Notes under the pieces: model-generated
The model's database searches: none
Told to the model about the DNA's origin: nothing
The model's input: only the letters and a program-made list of their open reading frames with translations
Made by a program: the position numbers and the translations under genes
NCBI GenBank assembly: GCA_002279765.1
Contig: NCCR01000020.1
Coordinates: 1 to 52,064 of the forward strand
Reading direction: 5' to 3'
DNA length: 52,064 bases
Source of the DNA: Verrucomicrobia bacterium 12-59-8
GTDB taxonomy: Bacteria; Verrucomicrobiota; Verrucomicrobiae; Verrucomicrobiales; Verrucomicrobiaceae
Part shown: positions 1 to 8,624 of the stretch, in pieces
Layout of the letters: each line of letters begins with the position of its first letter
Position numbering within the stretch: position 1 is the first letter of the stretch

Positions 1-1631
1 GTCTGGAGCATGAGCAGAAGCTGCCGGTGAACGCGAAAGTTCATCCCAACAAAATCCGCGCCGACATGTGGCGCATGGTGGATTTCGATGGCGACGGCAA
101 CAACGACCTCATCGTCGGCGTCGGCGACTGGACCGAGTACGGCTGGGACAATGCCTACACCGAAGAGGGTCGCTGGATGAACGGCCCCCTGCGCGGCTAT
201 GTGTATCTGCTGCGTAACACCGGCACCAACGACAAACCGGCCTACGACAAGCCCAAGAAAGTCATGGCCACTGACCGCCCGGTCGAAACCTTCGGCTGGC
301 CTTCACCAAACTTCGCGGACTTCGATGGCGATGGCGATCTCGACCTGCTCTGCGGCGAGTTCCTCGACGGCTTCACCTATTTCCAAAACACCGGCACACG
401 CACCAAGCCGAAGTACGAACTCAGCGTACGCCTGAAAGCCGACACGGGTCGCTATCTCACCATGGATCTCGAAATGATCACGCCCACCGCGATTGATTGG
501 GACAAGGACGGCGATCTCGATCTCATCTGCGGCGACGAAGATGGTCGCGTGGCCTTCATTGAAAACACCGGCAAATTTGACAACAAAGCGCCCGTCTTTG
601 CCGAGCCGCGCTATTTCCTGCAGGAGGCAGATCAGGTGAAGTTCGGCGCACTTGCCACGCCCGTCGGCTTCGACTGGGATGGCGATGGCGACACGGACAT
701 CATCTGCGGCAACACTGCGGGCTACGTCGGCTTCATTGAAAATCTCAGCGGCAAAGGCGTGGAGCAGCCAAAGTGGGCGGCTCCCGTGCGCCTCGAAGCC
801 GCAGACAAAGTCATCCGCCCGATGGCCGGCCCGAATGGCTCCATCCAAGGTCCCTGTGAGGCAAAATGGGGCTACACCACCCAGACCGTGGCCGACTGGG
901 ATGGCGACGGCCTGCCGGATCTCCTGCTGAACTCCATCCTCGGCAAAATCGTGTGGTATAAAAACATTGGCACCCGTCAAAATCCAAAACTCGCCGCTGC
1001 GCAACCTGTCGAAGTTGAGTGGAATGGCCCACAGCCCACCCTAGCCTACGGCTGGCTTCGCCCTGAAGGCAATGCCCTGCTCACCCAATGGCGCACCACG
1101 CCCGTCGCCGTCGATTGGAACAAGGACGGCTTCACCGATCTCGTCATGCTCGATCAGGAAGGCTACCTCGCCTTCTTTGAGCGTGCGAAAAAAGACGGCA
1201 AACTCATCCTCAAGCACCCGCAGCGTGTTCTCTCCGCCGCACAGGAAGCAAAAGCTCCCGGCCTGCTCGACAAGGCGCTCGAACACCTCAAGGTCAAATC
1301 ACCCATCGCCATGAAGCCCGGTGAACCGTTGCGCCTCAATGCTGGCATCGCCGGCAAAAGCGGACGTCGCAAAATCTGCATCATGGACTGGGACCAGGAC
1401 GGCAAACTCGACATCCTGCTCAACTCCGCCAACGCAAACTTCATCCGCCAAACCTCCAGCGCCGATGGCAAATGGTTCTTTGCCGATATGGGGCTTCTCA
1501 TTGATGCCAACATCGAAGGCCACGATGTGAGTCCCACCACAGTGGATTTCAACGCAGACGGTCTGCCAGATTTCGTCGGCGGCGCAGAGGACGGGCATCT
1601 GTACTACCTGCGGAACCCGCAGGCAAAATAG
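1..1631 (+). CDS. FG-GAP/VCBS repeat beta-propeller protein, 5' end missing
   Basis: The frame is open to the left edge of the window: codons from base 3 read through with no stop, so the GTG at 27 is not a convincing start and the true start lies upstream. About 535 residues are visible. They contain at least eight FG-GAP/VCBS motifs of the form D-F/W-D/N-x-D-G-x-x-D, for example DFDGDGNND, DWDKDGDLD and DFNADGLPD, spaced 50-70 residues apart. Each motif is a calcium-binding loop of one propeller blade, so this is a seven- or eight-bladed integrin-alpha-like propeller. In PVC bacteria such proteins are usually secreted and take part in binding or scaffolding; no catalytic residues are evident. 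The signal peptide would be in the missing part. The substrate or partner is unknown. The next gene starts about 57 bases downstream on the same strand. Confidence 0.9.
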   Translation, partial: LEHEQKLPVNAKVHPNKIRADMWRMVDFDGDGNNDLIVGVGDWTEYGWDNAYTEEGRWMNGPLRGYVYLLRNTGTNDKPAYDKPKKVMATDRPVETFGWPSPNFADFDGDGDLDLLCGEFLDGFTYFQNTGTRTKPKYELSVRLKADTGRYLTMDLEMITPTAIDWDKDGDLDLICGDEDGRVAFIENTGKFDNKAPVFAEPRYFLQEADQVKFGALATPVGFDWDGDGDTDIICGNTAGYVGFIENLSGKGVEQPKWAAPVRLEAADKVIRPMAGPNGSIQGPCEAKWGYTTQTVADWDGDGLPDLLLNSILGKIVWYKNIGTRQNPKLAAAQPVEVEWNGPQPTLAYGWLRPEGNALLTQWRTTPVAVDWNKDGFTDLVMLDQEGYLAFFERAKKDGKLILKHPQRVLSAAQEAKAPGLLDKALEHLKVKSPIAMKPGEPLRLNAGIAGKSGRRKICIMDWDQDGKLDILLNSANANFIRQTSSADGKWFFADMGLLIDANIEGHDVSPTTVDFNADGLPDFVGGAEDGHLYYLRNPQAK

Positions 1632-1688
1632 TCCGGCTGCAAAAGCACACCGCACTTTCTTCGTGCGCAGCGCTGAGTAGTGAGAGGC

Positions 1689-2441
1689 ATGACATTCTTC
1701 GAACTCCTCACCCTCAGCGCCGCAGGTTGCACCGCTGGTGCGATCAATGCGATTGCGGGTGGCGGCACCCTGCTGACGTTTCCGGTGCTGCTCATGTTCG
1801 GCACGCCCCCGGTGCTGGCGAATGCCACGAGCACCGTGGGGCTGGTGATCGGTACCGCGGGCAGCATCGTGGGTTTTCGCGGTCATTTCACGTCGATCCG
1901 CACCAAGCTGCTGCAGTTCATCCCGATCTGTCTCGTCGGCGCAGCCATCGGGAGCTGGCTGCTGACACACACCAGTGACGATCAGTTCTCGAAGCTCATT
2001 CCCTTCCTAGTTCTCTTCGCCACCGTGCTGTTTTTTCTCCAGGGTTTCCTGCGCAAGTCCGCCACGGAGTCGAAATCAAAGGCGCTGTGGTTTTCCATCG
2101 CGCTGCAGCTGCCTGTTGCGATTTACGGCGCGTTTTTCGGCGCTGGCATCGGCATCCTGATGCTCGCCTCGTTCGGCTTCATGGGCATGGCGGACATCCA
2201 CGAGATGAACGCGCTCAAAAATGTGCTGGGCTCCCTCATCAATGTCATTGCCGCCGTGTGGTTCATCGCCGTCGGCATGGTGAACTGGCCGCAGGCACTG
2301 GCGCTGACGGCAGGAGCTCTGATTGGCTACTACCTAGGCGCACACTTTTCCCAGCGCATCTCACCTCAAAGGGTGAGGCATCTGATCACTGCCATTGGTC
2401 TGGTCATATCGGCGTTCATGTTCTGGAAGCAGTTTGGATGA
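1689..2441 (+). CDS. TauE/SafE family sulfite exporter-like membrane protein
   Basis: A 250-residue integral membrane protein. The N-terminal segment has the family's small-residue-rich first helix (AAGCTAGAINAIAGGGTLLTF), followed by a proline-rich turn and further hydrophobic helices, about eight in all. A similar glycine-rich repeat in the second half (AIYGAFFGAGIGILMLASFGF) reflects the internal duplication of TauE/SafE proteins. The family exports sulfite, sulfoacetate or related organosulfur anions; the exact substrate cannot be read from sequence. I chose the ATG at 1689, preceded by a purine-rich GAGAGG, over the in-frame GTG at 1680. A second TauE/SafE gene lies at 51088-51855, and sulfatases lie between them, so export of sulfur oxyanions from sulfated-glycan breakdown is a possible role (inference). 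Confidence 0.88.
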   Translation: MTFFELLTLSAAGCTAGAINAIAGGGTLLTFPVLLMFGTPPVLANATSTVGLVIGTAGSIVGFRGHFTSIRTKLLQFIPICLVGAAIGSWLLTHTSDDQFSKLIPFLVLFATVLFFLQGFLRKSATESKSKALWFSIALQLPVAIYGAFFGAGIGILMLASFGFMGMADIHEMNALKNVLGSLINVIAAVWFIAVGMVNWPQALALTAGALIGYYLGAHFSQRISPQRVRHLITAIGLVISAFMFWKQFG

Positions 2442-2454
2442 CAAAAAGGCTTCG

Positions 2455-2721
2455 ATGCAGTTCAATGCAGGCATGAAACCCCGTTTTCTCCTGTCTTGTG
2501 TTCTATGCTTGGCGGCTTCTGGCTGCTCCCTCATCACGGTGCCGGTAAAGACGGCTGGCAGCATCGTAACGACGACGGTTTCGACGACCGGCAGGGTGGT
2601 GGCTGCTCCGTTCGAAGCCGCTGGCAGAAACAATGCCTCCAAACAAGCCGGGGAGGAAGTCCAAACGACACGGGTAGTGGGCCAGAAACCGCAGCGCCGA
2701 ACAACGCCGGAGTACGAGTAA
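2455..2721 (+). CDS. Small lipoprotein of unknown function
   Basis: An 82-88 residue protein. The ATG at 2473 gives a standard lipoprotein signal (MKPRFLLSCVLCLAASGC); the ATG at 2455 would add six residues. The lipobox is AASGC, so the mature protein would begin with a lipidated cysteine about 17 residues from the 2473 start. The mature part is short, threonine/valine-rich (ITVPVKTAGSIVTTTVSTTG) and then charged, without a recognised domain. Similar short lipoproteins with a repeated V-x-T-x-G pattern occur widely in Verrucomicrobia. It follows the TauE/SafE gene by 13-31 bases and may be co-transcribed. Membrane anchoring follows from the lipobox; function is unknown. Confidence 0.65.
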   Translation: MQFNAGMKPRFLLSCVLCLAASGCSLITVPVKTAGSIVTTTVSTTGRVVAAPFEAAGRNNASKQAGEEVQTTRVVGQKPQRRTTPEYE

Positions 2722-2757
2722 ACGGATGGGGGCGTCTCAGTTTCACCCCTGCAAGAC

Positions 2758-4122
2758 TCACGCCATCTGCCACGGACCGCGCATCGGACGTGACAGCATC
2801 GCTGTAGCCTCGGCATCTTCGAGGATTTGTTCCTTCACTGGATCCCAACGCAGCTTGGTGCGGTTCAGCCGCAGGACGATGTTGGCTAGGTGTGCGATGC
2901 TGATGCTGCGGTGCGCGTACTCGATGGGTGCGGCGGGCTTCACGCCGTCTTGGATGGCGTCGATGAAATTGCGGAAGTGGTCCCTGCACTCATAGAGGCG
3001 CACATCGCTTTCAGCGAGAGGCTTGCGCAGGGAGTCGGGCTTGATCTCCAGTTTGCCACGGGTGCAGAGCACGCTGCCGTTTTCGCCTTCAAAGGAAATG
3101 CCTGAGCCGAAGTGCTGCTTGTCGGCCACTCGCACCGTGGTGCCATCTTCGTAGCTGTAAGCGAAGGAGAAGGTTGGTGGCGTGGTATAAAGTCCGCCGG
3201 GTGCGGGCCAGGTGGCCTTGAGGTCGAAGAACTCGGACGGGCCGCTTTCATCTCTCCCCAGCGCCCACTGCACGATGTCGAGGTGATGCGCGCCGAAGTC
3301 GGTGATGTTGCCGCCGGAGTAGTCGTACATCCAGCGCCAGTTCGAGTGCAGCCGTGCCGGACAAAAGGGAGCGTCAGGCGCAGGGCCAAGCCAGAAATCG
3401 TAGTTTAATCCTTCCGGCACGGGTGCAGGCGATGTTTGCGCGGCGCTGCCGTTGTTGTCTCGGTTGTCGCTCGCCAGACCCACACGGATTTGTTTGAGTT
3501 TGCCGATCCTGCCATTGCGCACGTACTCGCAGGCCATGCGGAAGTGGATGTCACTGCGCTGCTGGCTGCCGGTCTGCCACACGACCTTGCTGTCTCGCAC
3601 CACGTCGCTCATGAAACGGCCCTGCGCCACTGTGAGGCTCAGCGGCTTTTCGCAGTAGATGCTTTTCCCGGCCCGTGCCGCCGCCACGGCCATCAGCGCA
3701 TGCCAGTGGTCCGGCGTGGCGATTTGCACGGCATCGACATCCTTGCGTGCGAGCACCTCACGAAAATCCTCATGCGTGGCGCAGCCTTGCATGCCGTAAG
3801 TTTGGTCCACCAGTCGCCGCGCCGGTTCGCGGCCCAGCGTTCCAGCCTTTTTGATGATGCCCTTGTTGTAGCGGTCAGACTCGCGCTCGACATCACACAC
3901 CGCGATGACCTGCACACGTTCGTCCTGCAGGAAATTCTTCACCACATCCGTCCCGCGACCGCCACAGCCGATAAGCGCGAGCGTCGTGCGGTTGGACGGT
4001 GCTACAGAACCATTTTTCCCCAAGGCGGAGGCAGGAATGATCATTGGAAAGCCCAGAGCCGTCGCGGCGGCGGAGCATTGCTGGAGGAATTGGCGGCGGG
4101 AGTTGGAGACTGGAACGTTCAT
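2758..4122 (-). CDS. Tat-exported Gfo/Idh/MocA family oxidoreductase
   Basis: A 454-residue protein read from the ATG at 4122 (an in-frame ATG at 4137 adds five residues). The N-terminus has a twin-arginine signal with SRRQFLQ and a hydrophobic stretch, so it is exported folded with its cofactor. A Rossmann nucleotide-binding motif follows (ALIGCGGRG, about residues 50-57), then CDVE, and the family's EKPLS motif near residue 160, whose lysine is in the dinucleotide/catalytic site. The C-terminal half is the usual GFO_IDH_MocA alpha/beta substrate domain. These enzymes carry out NAD(P)-dependent oxidation-reduction of sugars or inositols; exported PVC members are very numerous and mostly uncharacterised. 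The gene converges on the small lipoprotein gene and diverges from the SHD1 gene at 4320. Confidence 0.92.
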   Translation of the reverse strand: MNVPVSNSRRQFLQQCSAAATALGFPMIIPASALGKNGSVAPSNRTTLALIGCGGRGTDVVKNFLQDERVQVIAVCDVERESDRYNKGIIKKAGTLGREPARRLVDQTYGMQGCATHEDFREVLARKDVDAVQIATPDHWHALMAVAAARAGKSIYCEKPLSLTVAQGRFMSDVVRDSKVVWQTGSQQRSDIHFRMACEYVRNGRIGKLKQIRVGLASDNRDNNGSAAQTSPAPVPEGLNYDFWLGPAPDAPFCPARLHSNWRWMYDYSGGNITDFGAHHLDIVQWALGRDESGPSEFFDLKATWPAPGGLYTTPPTFSFAYSYEDGTTVRVADKQHFGSGISFEGENGSVLCTRGKLEIKPDSLRKPLAESDVRLYECRDHFRNFIDAIQDGVKPAAPIEYAHRSISIAHLANIVLRLNRTKLRWDPVKEQILEDAEATAMLSRPMRGPWQMA

Positions 4123-4262
4123 GGCATCAAACGTCAACGTGGCTGCTAAAGTAGTTCTTCAAGCGAGTCTCAAGGTTTCAGTGCATCCGATATTGATTGT
4201 ATATGCATAGTATTTGTGCCGTCATGCAGTCGAGCGGTTGCATAATTGTTGGTCGAATACGC

Positions 4263-4286
4263 TTGACTATATCTGGATGAAAATAC
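4263..4286 (+). promoter_or_regulatory. Possible sigma70-type promoter for the SHD1 gene
   Basis: In the AT-rich 182-base gap between the divergent oxidoreductase and SHD1 genes, TTGACT (4263-4268) is followed 18 bases later by TAGTCT, about 34 bases before the ATG at 4320. The -35 match is good and the -10 match is weak. This is a pattern match only. Confidence 0.25.
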
Positions 4287-4319
4287 TAGTCTGATGAAAT
4301 TTATCCCGAAGCCTCTGCC

Positions 4320-5042
4320 ATGAAAACACCTCTACTCGCCAGTCTGTGCCTCCTCACCGCTGTTCCTGTGCTTCCTGCCCATGAATTTACCGATCTTCAG
4401 GGCCGTAAGCTCGACGCAGAGATCATCTCCGCTGCTGGTGGCCAGGTCACACTCAAACGAGCCACCGATAGCCGCACCTTCAGTGTGGCTGCCAGCAGTT
4501 TTATTGCAGCGGACCAAAAACTCATCTCCGACTGGGCGGACGCCAACACGAAGTACAGCTTTGAAGTGACCTATACCAAAAAAAAGCTCAATCAGACCCG
4601 CACGAAGCGTGGAGCCGTGACTCATGAGGAGGAGACTTGGATCTACAAAATCAACATCAGAAATCGCCAGCCCACCGCAGTCGGTGACCTGCGTGTCGAT
4701 TATTGGTGCTTCCGCCGGGAAGACTCTGGCAAAGGCAAAGGTGCGGCACGGATCGAGACCTCCGGCAGCAGCAAAGTAGCCATGGTGGTCGGCTCCGGTA
4801 CGGCGACGGTGGACACCACGGAAATCATCCTGCATAAAGAAGAACTCGATGGCGGCTTCTATTGGGCCAATGGCAACAGCGCCATCCAGTCTGACGGCAT
4901 GGGAGGTCTGGCCGTCCGCATTTTTGATAAAAACGACCGTGAGGTTTACAAGTGGGCCACGAAGGATGACCTCTTTGTCGCCGCTGTGGGCAAGCCGCAA
5001 TCAAACGGCTCGAAATCGCAATCCAACGCCCGTCCGAAATAG
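4320..5042 (+). CDS. Secreted SLA1-homology-domain (SHD1) protein
   Basis: A 240-residue protein. Residues 1-20 form a Sec signal peptide ending in VLPA. Residues 21-73 match the SHD1 pattern common in PVC secreted proteins: EFTDLQGRKLDAEI, then a strand with VTLKRATDSRTF, then an F-x-x-x-D-x-x-x-I-x-x-W ending (FIAADQKLISDW). In eukaryotic Sla1, SHD1 binds short peptide motifs; its role in bacteria is unknown. Residues 78-225 form a beta-rich region with no recognised domain. A strong intrinsic terminator lies 46 bases after the stop, so this is probably a single-gene transcript. Confidence 0.8.
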   Translation: MKTPLLASLCLLTAVPVLPAHEFTDLQGRKLDAEIISAAGGQVTLKRATDSRTFSVAASSFIAADQKLISDWADANTKYSFEVTYTKKKLNQTRTKRGAVTHEEETWIYKINIRNRQPTAVGDLRVDYWCFRREDSGKGKGAARIETSGSSKVAMVVGSGTATVDTTEIILHKEELDGGFYWANGNSAIQSDGMGGLAVRIFDKNDREVYKWATKDDLFVAAVGKPQSNGSKSQSNARPK

Positions 5043-5087
5043 TTCGCTGCCCATCCTTGAATTTGAGCGTTTCGCACGCTGATATGC

Positions 5088-5120
5088 AGCGCCGGGTGTT
5101 TTCACCCGGCGCTTTGTTTT
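5088..5120 (+). terminator. Rho-independent terminator
   Basis: A perfect 11-bp stem (AGCGCCGGGTG at 5088-5098, its complement at 5103-5113) encloses a TTTT loop and is followed by TTGTTTT. It ends the SHD1 gene. Its T-tract contains the TTG at 5119 that is the most upstream possible start of mfd. Confidence 0.88.
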
Positions 5121-8100
5121 GGACCCCGTCAAGCGTGCCACCAAACCTCGCAGCGTCAAGAAGGCTGCGAATCGCCAACCACCACCCCCGTCCGGGCGTG
5201 CGCGGGGGGATGCGCTCGGTCTGGTGGATCTGACGCTGTCCGCAGCCGAGTTTCAGCGAAAACTGAAGCAGCCAGACATGGTGCTCGATCACGTCACACC
5301 GCAGGCCTTCGGGTTTGCGGCGGCGCTGATGGTCCGGCATGCGGAGAAGACCATGCCCGGACGTCGCGTGTGGATTCTCTGTGCAGATGTGAAAACGCAG
5401 GATCACGTGCATGCCGAACTCGGCGTCTGGCAATGTCCCGCGCTTTATTTCCCGCGTCTCGGCCTGGTGGTGAACGATGCGCTGGTTGATCCCGAACTGC
5501 TTGCGGAGCGTGCGGGTGTGCTTGGCCGCATGATGGAAGGAGACGCGCCAGTCATGGTGCTGTGTGCGGACAGTTTGGATGAGCCAGCACCTGCTCTAGC
5601 CGAAATTTCCAGCCAGCGTCGCATGCTCACCGTCGGAGCAAAGCTGGATGTGGAGGCCCTGCTGCATGATCTGAGCGCGGCCGGCTATGAGCGCGTGCCC
5701 GTCGTCACTGAGCGCGGTCAGTTCGCCCGCCGCGGTGGCATCGTGGACTTTTTCTCCTGGCAGGCGGAGGAACCGTTGCGGCTGGAATTTTTCGACGACG
5801 AGATCGAATCGGTTCGTGCTTTCGATCTGCACAATCAGTCCTCCATCAAGCGGCTGGAGAGCGTGGGCGTCATTCTACAGATGAATGACAATGCGGATGA
5901 AGCCTCGCAGGTGCGCGAGCATCTGCATCAGGATGATTTCATCGTCACCATCGACTGCGAGGGGGCGGCGCATGCGCGCATCCTCAGCGGTGCCGCGCCA
6001 GTCGAGGGCATGGAGGATTATTCAGCGGCGATCCATGAGAATCCGCTCGGTGTCTTCGATGCCTCCGACTTTGTGCTGCATGAGGCGCGGCGTGAACACT
6101 TCGCCAAGCAGATCCGCGAATGGCATATGGCTGGGTGGCGCTCGGTCATTTTCTTCCACAACGAGGCAGAGCGTGAACGCTTCGCCGAACTACAGAGCGG
6201 CCTGCCTGCCTCGCTCGAAACGAAGCTGGGCCTGCTGTATCGCGGATTCACCGTGCCAGCGGCCAAACTGGCCGTGCTGACCGGTGCGGAAATTTTCGGT
6301 CGCCATCAGCAGATCCGCCGCGTGCGCGGCTCGAAACTCGATGAAGCCGAAGTACTGCGCAAAGCGCGCGATGTCATGCGCGACCTGCGTGAGGGCGACA
6401 TCGTCGTTCATGCCGAACATGGCGTGGCCCGCTTTGGCGGCATCGAGGTGCGTGATTCCGGCAAGCGCGAAGAGGTGCTCGTGCTGCATTATGCCGAAGG
6501 TGCCAAGCTCTTTGTACCGGTGGCCCACACGCATCTGGTCACCCGCTATGTCGGTGTCGGTGGCAAGGCGCCCGCTTTGAGCAAGCTCAGCGAAGCACGC
6601 TGGCAAAAGACGCGCAAGAGCGCGGAGAAAAGCGTCGAGGACTTCGCCGTGCGCATGCTCAGCGTCGCTGCGGAGCGTCAGACCCTGAAAGCCTACTCAC
6701 ACCAGCCGGATACCAAATGGCAGGTCGAGTTTGAAGAATCGTTTTTGTATCGCGAGACCCCGGACCAGCTTCGCAGCGTGGAGGAAATCAAACGCGACAT
6801 GGAGGCTGAAAAACCCATGGATCGTTTGCTATGTGCCGACGTCGGCTTCGGCAAAACCGAGGTCGCCATTCGTGCCGCTTTCAAAGCTGTCATGGGCGGC
6901 CGTCAGGTGGCCATCCTCGTGCCCACAACGGTGCTGGCACGCCAGCACTGGGAAAACATCCGCCAGCGCATGAGCGAGTTTCCTGTGTCGGTCGAAATGC
7001 TCTGCCGCCTCACCCCGCCAAACCGCGAACGCGAGATTTTGCGTGGCATCACCGAGGGCACGGTGGACATCGTCGTTGGCACGCATCGCGTCATTTCCAA
7101 AGACGTGCGGTTCAAGAATCTCGGCCTCGCCGTGATCGATGAGGAGCAGCGCTTCGGCGTGAAGCACAAAGAAAAATTCAAGGACCTCTTCCGTCTCGTC
7201 GATGTGCTCACGCTCAGCGCCACGCCGATTCCGCGCACGCTTTACCTTGCCCTCATGGGCATGCGCGACATGAGCACCATCGAGACACCGCCGCCGAACA
7301 AGCAGGCCGTGCAGACGATGATCTGTCCCTACGATGAGCGCACGATCAAGCAGGCCGTTGAGGCGGAGATCGAGCGCGGCGGGCAGGTCTTCTTCCTGCA
7401 CAACCGCGTGATGACCATCGAAAAAATCGCGCAGCGCATCCGTGATCTCTGCCCGAAAGCCCGCGTGATCATCGGCCACGGCCAGATGGACAGCGAGCTG
7501 CTGGAGGACGTGATGCACACTTTTGTGGATGGCGGGGCGGATGTGCTCGTCTGCACCACGATCATCGAAAGCGGGGTCGATATCCCCAATGCAAACACCA
7601 TCATCATTGACCGTGCGGACCGCTTCGGCTTGGCAGATTTGTATCAGCTCCGTGGTCGTGTCGGTCGTGGCGGAGTGCAGGCGCATGCCTATCTGCTCCT
7701 ACCTCAAGATGCGGTGACCGCTGGCGATGCTCGCAAGCGAGTGAACGCCATCAAGCAGTACGCTGGCCTCGGCAGCGGCTTCAAAATCGCGTTGCGCGAT
7801 CTGGAGATCCGTGGCGCAGGCAATCTGCTCGGCACCGAGCAGAGCGGCCACATCGCCGCCGTTGGCTTCGATCTGTACTGCCAGATGCTCAAGCAAAGCG
7901 TCGCCCGCATGCAGGGCCGTCGTGTGGCGCGCCCGGTCGAAGTCGGGCTGCGTTCAGATTTCCTCGTCATGAACGAAGCCATGATGGTGCAGGCCTCCAC
8001 GGGGGCCACGCCCGCCTTCCTGCCCTCCACCTTCATCGAAGACCTCAAGCTGCGCATCACCGCCTACCGTCAGGTGGGAGAAATCATGACGCGCAAGGAA

Positions 8101-8358
8101 CTCGAGGAACTCGAAGCACAGTGGCGAGACCAGTTCGGCGAAAAGCTGCCCCACGCCGTGCAAAACCTGCTCACCTGCGCCTCCATCCGCCTCGCTGCAG
8201 CACACGTTGGCATCAGCGATGTCGAAATCAAAGACCGCAAGCTCATGCTTACCCGCAACGGCAAGTTCGTCATGATCCAGGGCAAGTTTCCCCGTCTCAG
8301 TTCCCGCGAAGGCCACAAGCAACTCGCCGAAACGCTGGCGATGTTGCGGACACTGTGA
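5119..8358 (+). CDS. mfd: Transcription-repair coupling factor Mfd
   Basis: Up to 1079 residues, close to the usual 1100-1150. Mfd is a DNA translocase that displaces stalled RNA polymerase and recruits UvrA. In order: UvrB-like N-terminal modules (about 30-400, with RRGGIVDFF typical of the UvrA-binding region); a CarD-like RNA polymerase interaction domain (about 425-490, GDIVVHAEHGVARFGG); the RecG-like helicase core with Walker A GFGKTE (near 577), DEEQRFGV (near 673), SATPIPRTL, and the second lobe with GRVGRGG; and the C-terminal TRCF domain (about 940-1070). An in-frame stop at 5080 excludes any start upstream of the TTG at 5119, which lies in a terminator T-tract. A GTG at 5224 and an ATG at 5278 are alternatives, so the start is uncertain. 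The first 35 residues are basic and low in complexity. Confidence 0.95.
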   Translation: MDPVKRATKPRSVKKAANRQPPPPSGRARGDALGLVDLTLSAAEFQRKLKQPDMVLDHVTPQAFGFAAALMVRHAEKTMPGRRVWILCADVKTQDHVHAELGVWQCPALYFPRLGLVVNDALVDPELLAERAGVLGRMMEGDAPVMVLCADSLDEPAPALAEISSQRRMLTVGAKLDVEALLHDLSAAGYERVPVVTERGQFARRGGIVDFFSWQAEEPLRLEFFDDEIESVRAFDLHNQSSIKRLESVGVILQMNDNADEASQVREHLHQDDFIVTIDCEGAAHARILSGAAPVEGMEDYSAAIHENPLGVFDASDFVLHEARREHFAKQIREWHMAGWRSVIFFHNEAERERFAELQSGLPASLETKLGLLYRGFTVPAAKLAVLTGAEIFGRHQQIRRVRGSKLDEAEVLRKARDVMRDLREGDIVVHAEHGVARFGGIEVRDSGKREEVLVLHYAEGAKLFVPVAHTHLVTRYVGVGGKAPALSKLSEARWQKTRKSAEKSVEDFAVRMLSVAAERQTLKAYSHQPDTKWQVEFEESFLYRETPDQLRSVEEIKRDMEAEKPMDRLLCADVGFGKTEVAIRAAFKAVMGGRQVAILVPTTVLARQHWENIRQRMSEFPVSVEMLCRLTPPNREREILRGITEGTVDIVVGTHRVISKDVRFKNLGLAVIDEEQRFGVKHKEKFKDLFRLVDVLTLSATPIPRTLYLALMGMRDMSTIETPPPNKQAVQTMICPYDERTIKQAVEAEIERGGQVFFLHNRVMTIEKIAQRIRDLCPKARVIIGHGQMDSELLEDVMHTFVDGGADVLVCTTIIESGVDIPNANTIIIDRADRFGLADLYQLRGRVGRGGVQAHAYLLLPQDAVTAGDARKRVNAIKQYAGLGSGFKIALRDLEIRGAGNLLGTEQSGHIAAVGFDLYCQMLKQSVARMQGRRVARPVEVGLRSDFLVMNEAMMVQASTGATPAFLPSTFIEDLKLRITAYRQVGEIMTRKELEELEAQWRDQFGEKLPHAVQNLLTCASIRLAAAHVGISDVEIKDRKLMLTRNGKFVMIQGKFPRLSSREGHKQLAETLAMLRTL

Positions 8359-8368
8359 TCAGACGTGG

Positions 8369-8388
8369 TTCGACAGCTCCGTGTCGAA
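8369..8388 (+). terminator. Hairpin after mfd, possible weak terminator
   Basis: TTCGACA (8369-8375) pairs with TGTCGAA (8382-8388) across a six-base loop, eleven bases after the mfd stop. There is no T-tract, so it is either a weak terminator or a 3'-end stabilising hairpin. Apart from this I see nothing in 8359-8624. Confidence 0.3.
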
Positions 8389-8624
8389 CAGCCTCTGGCC
8401 AGTCGCATCCCCTAGCTCATAACACTGCACCTCCAGCTGGATGATGGCGGCATGCCTGGCGCGCAAGAACATCAAGCCTCCGACAATTCCCCAGAACAGA
8501 TTGAAGATCCGACCGCCATAAGGAAGCATTCAACGATGACAAGGCCCAACTCTCCATCCGCGTCAGGGATCAAGATGCTACGATTCATCGTGAAGCATTG
8601 GAATTCGCCGGGAGGAGTTGCAAG

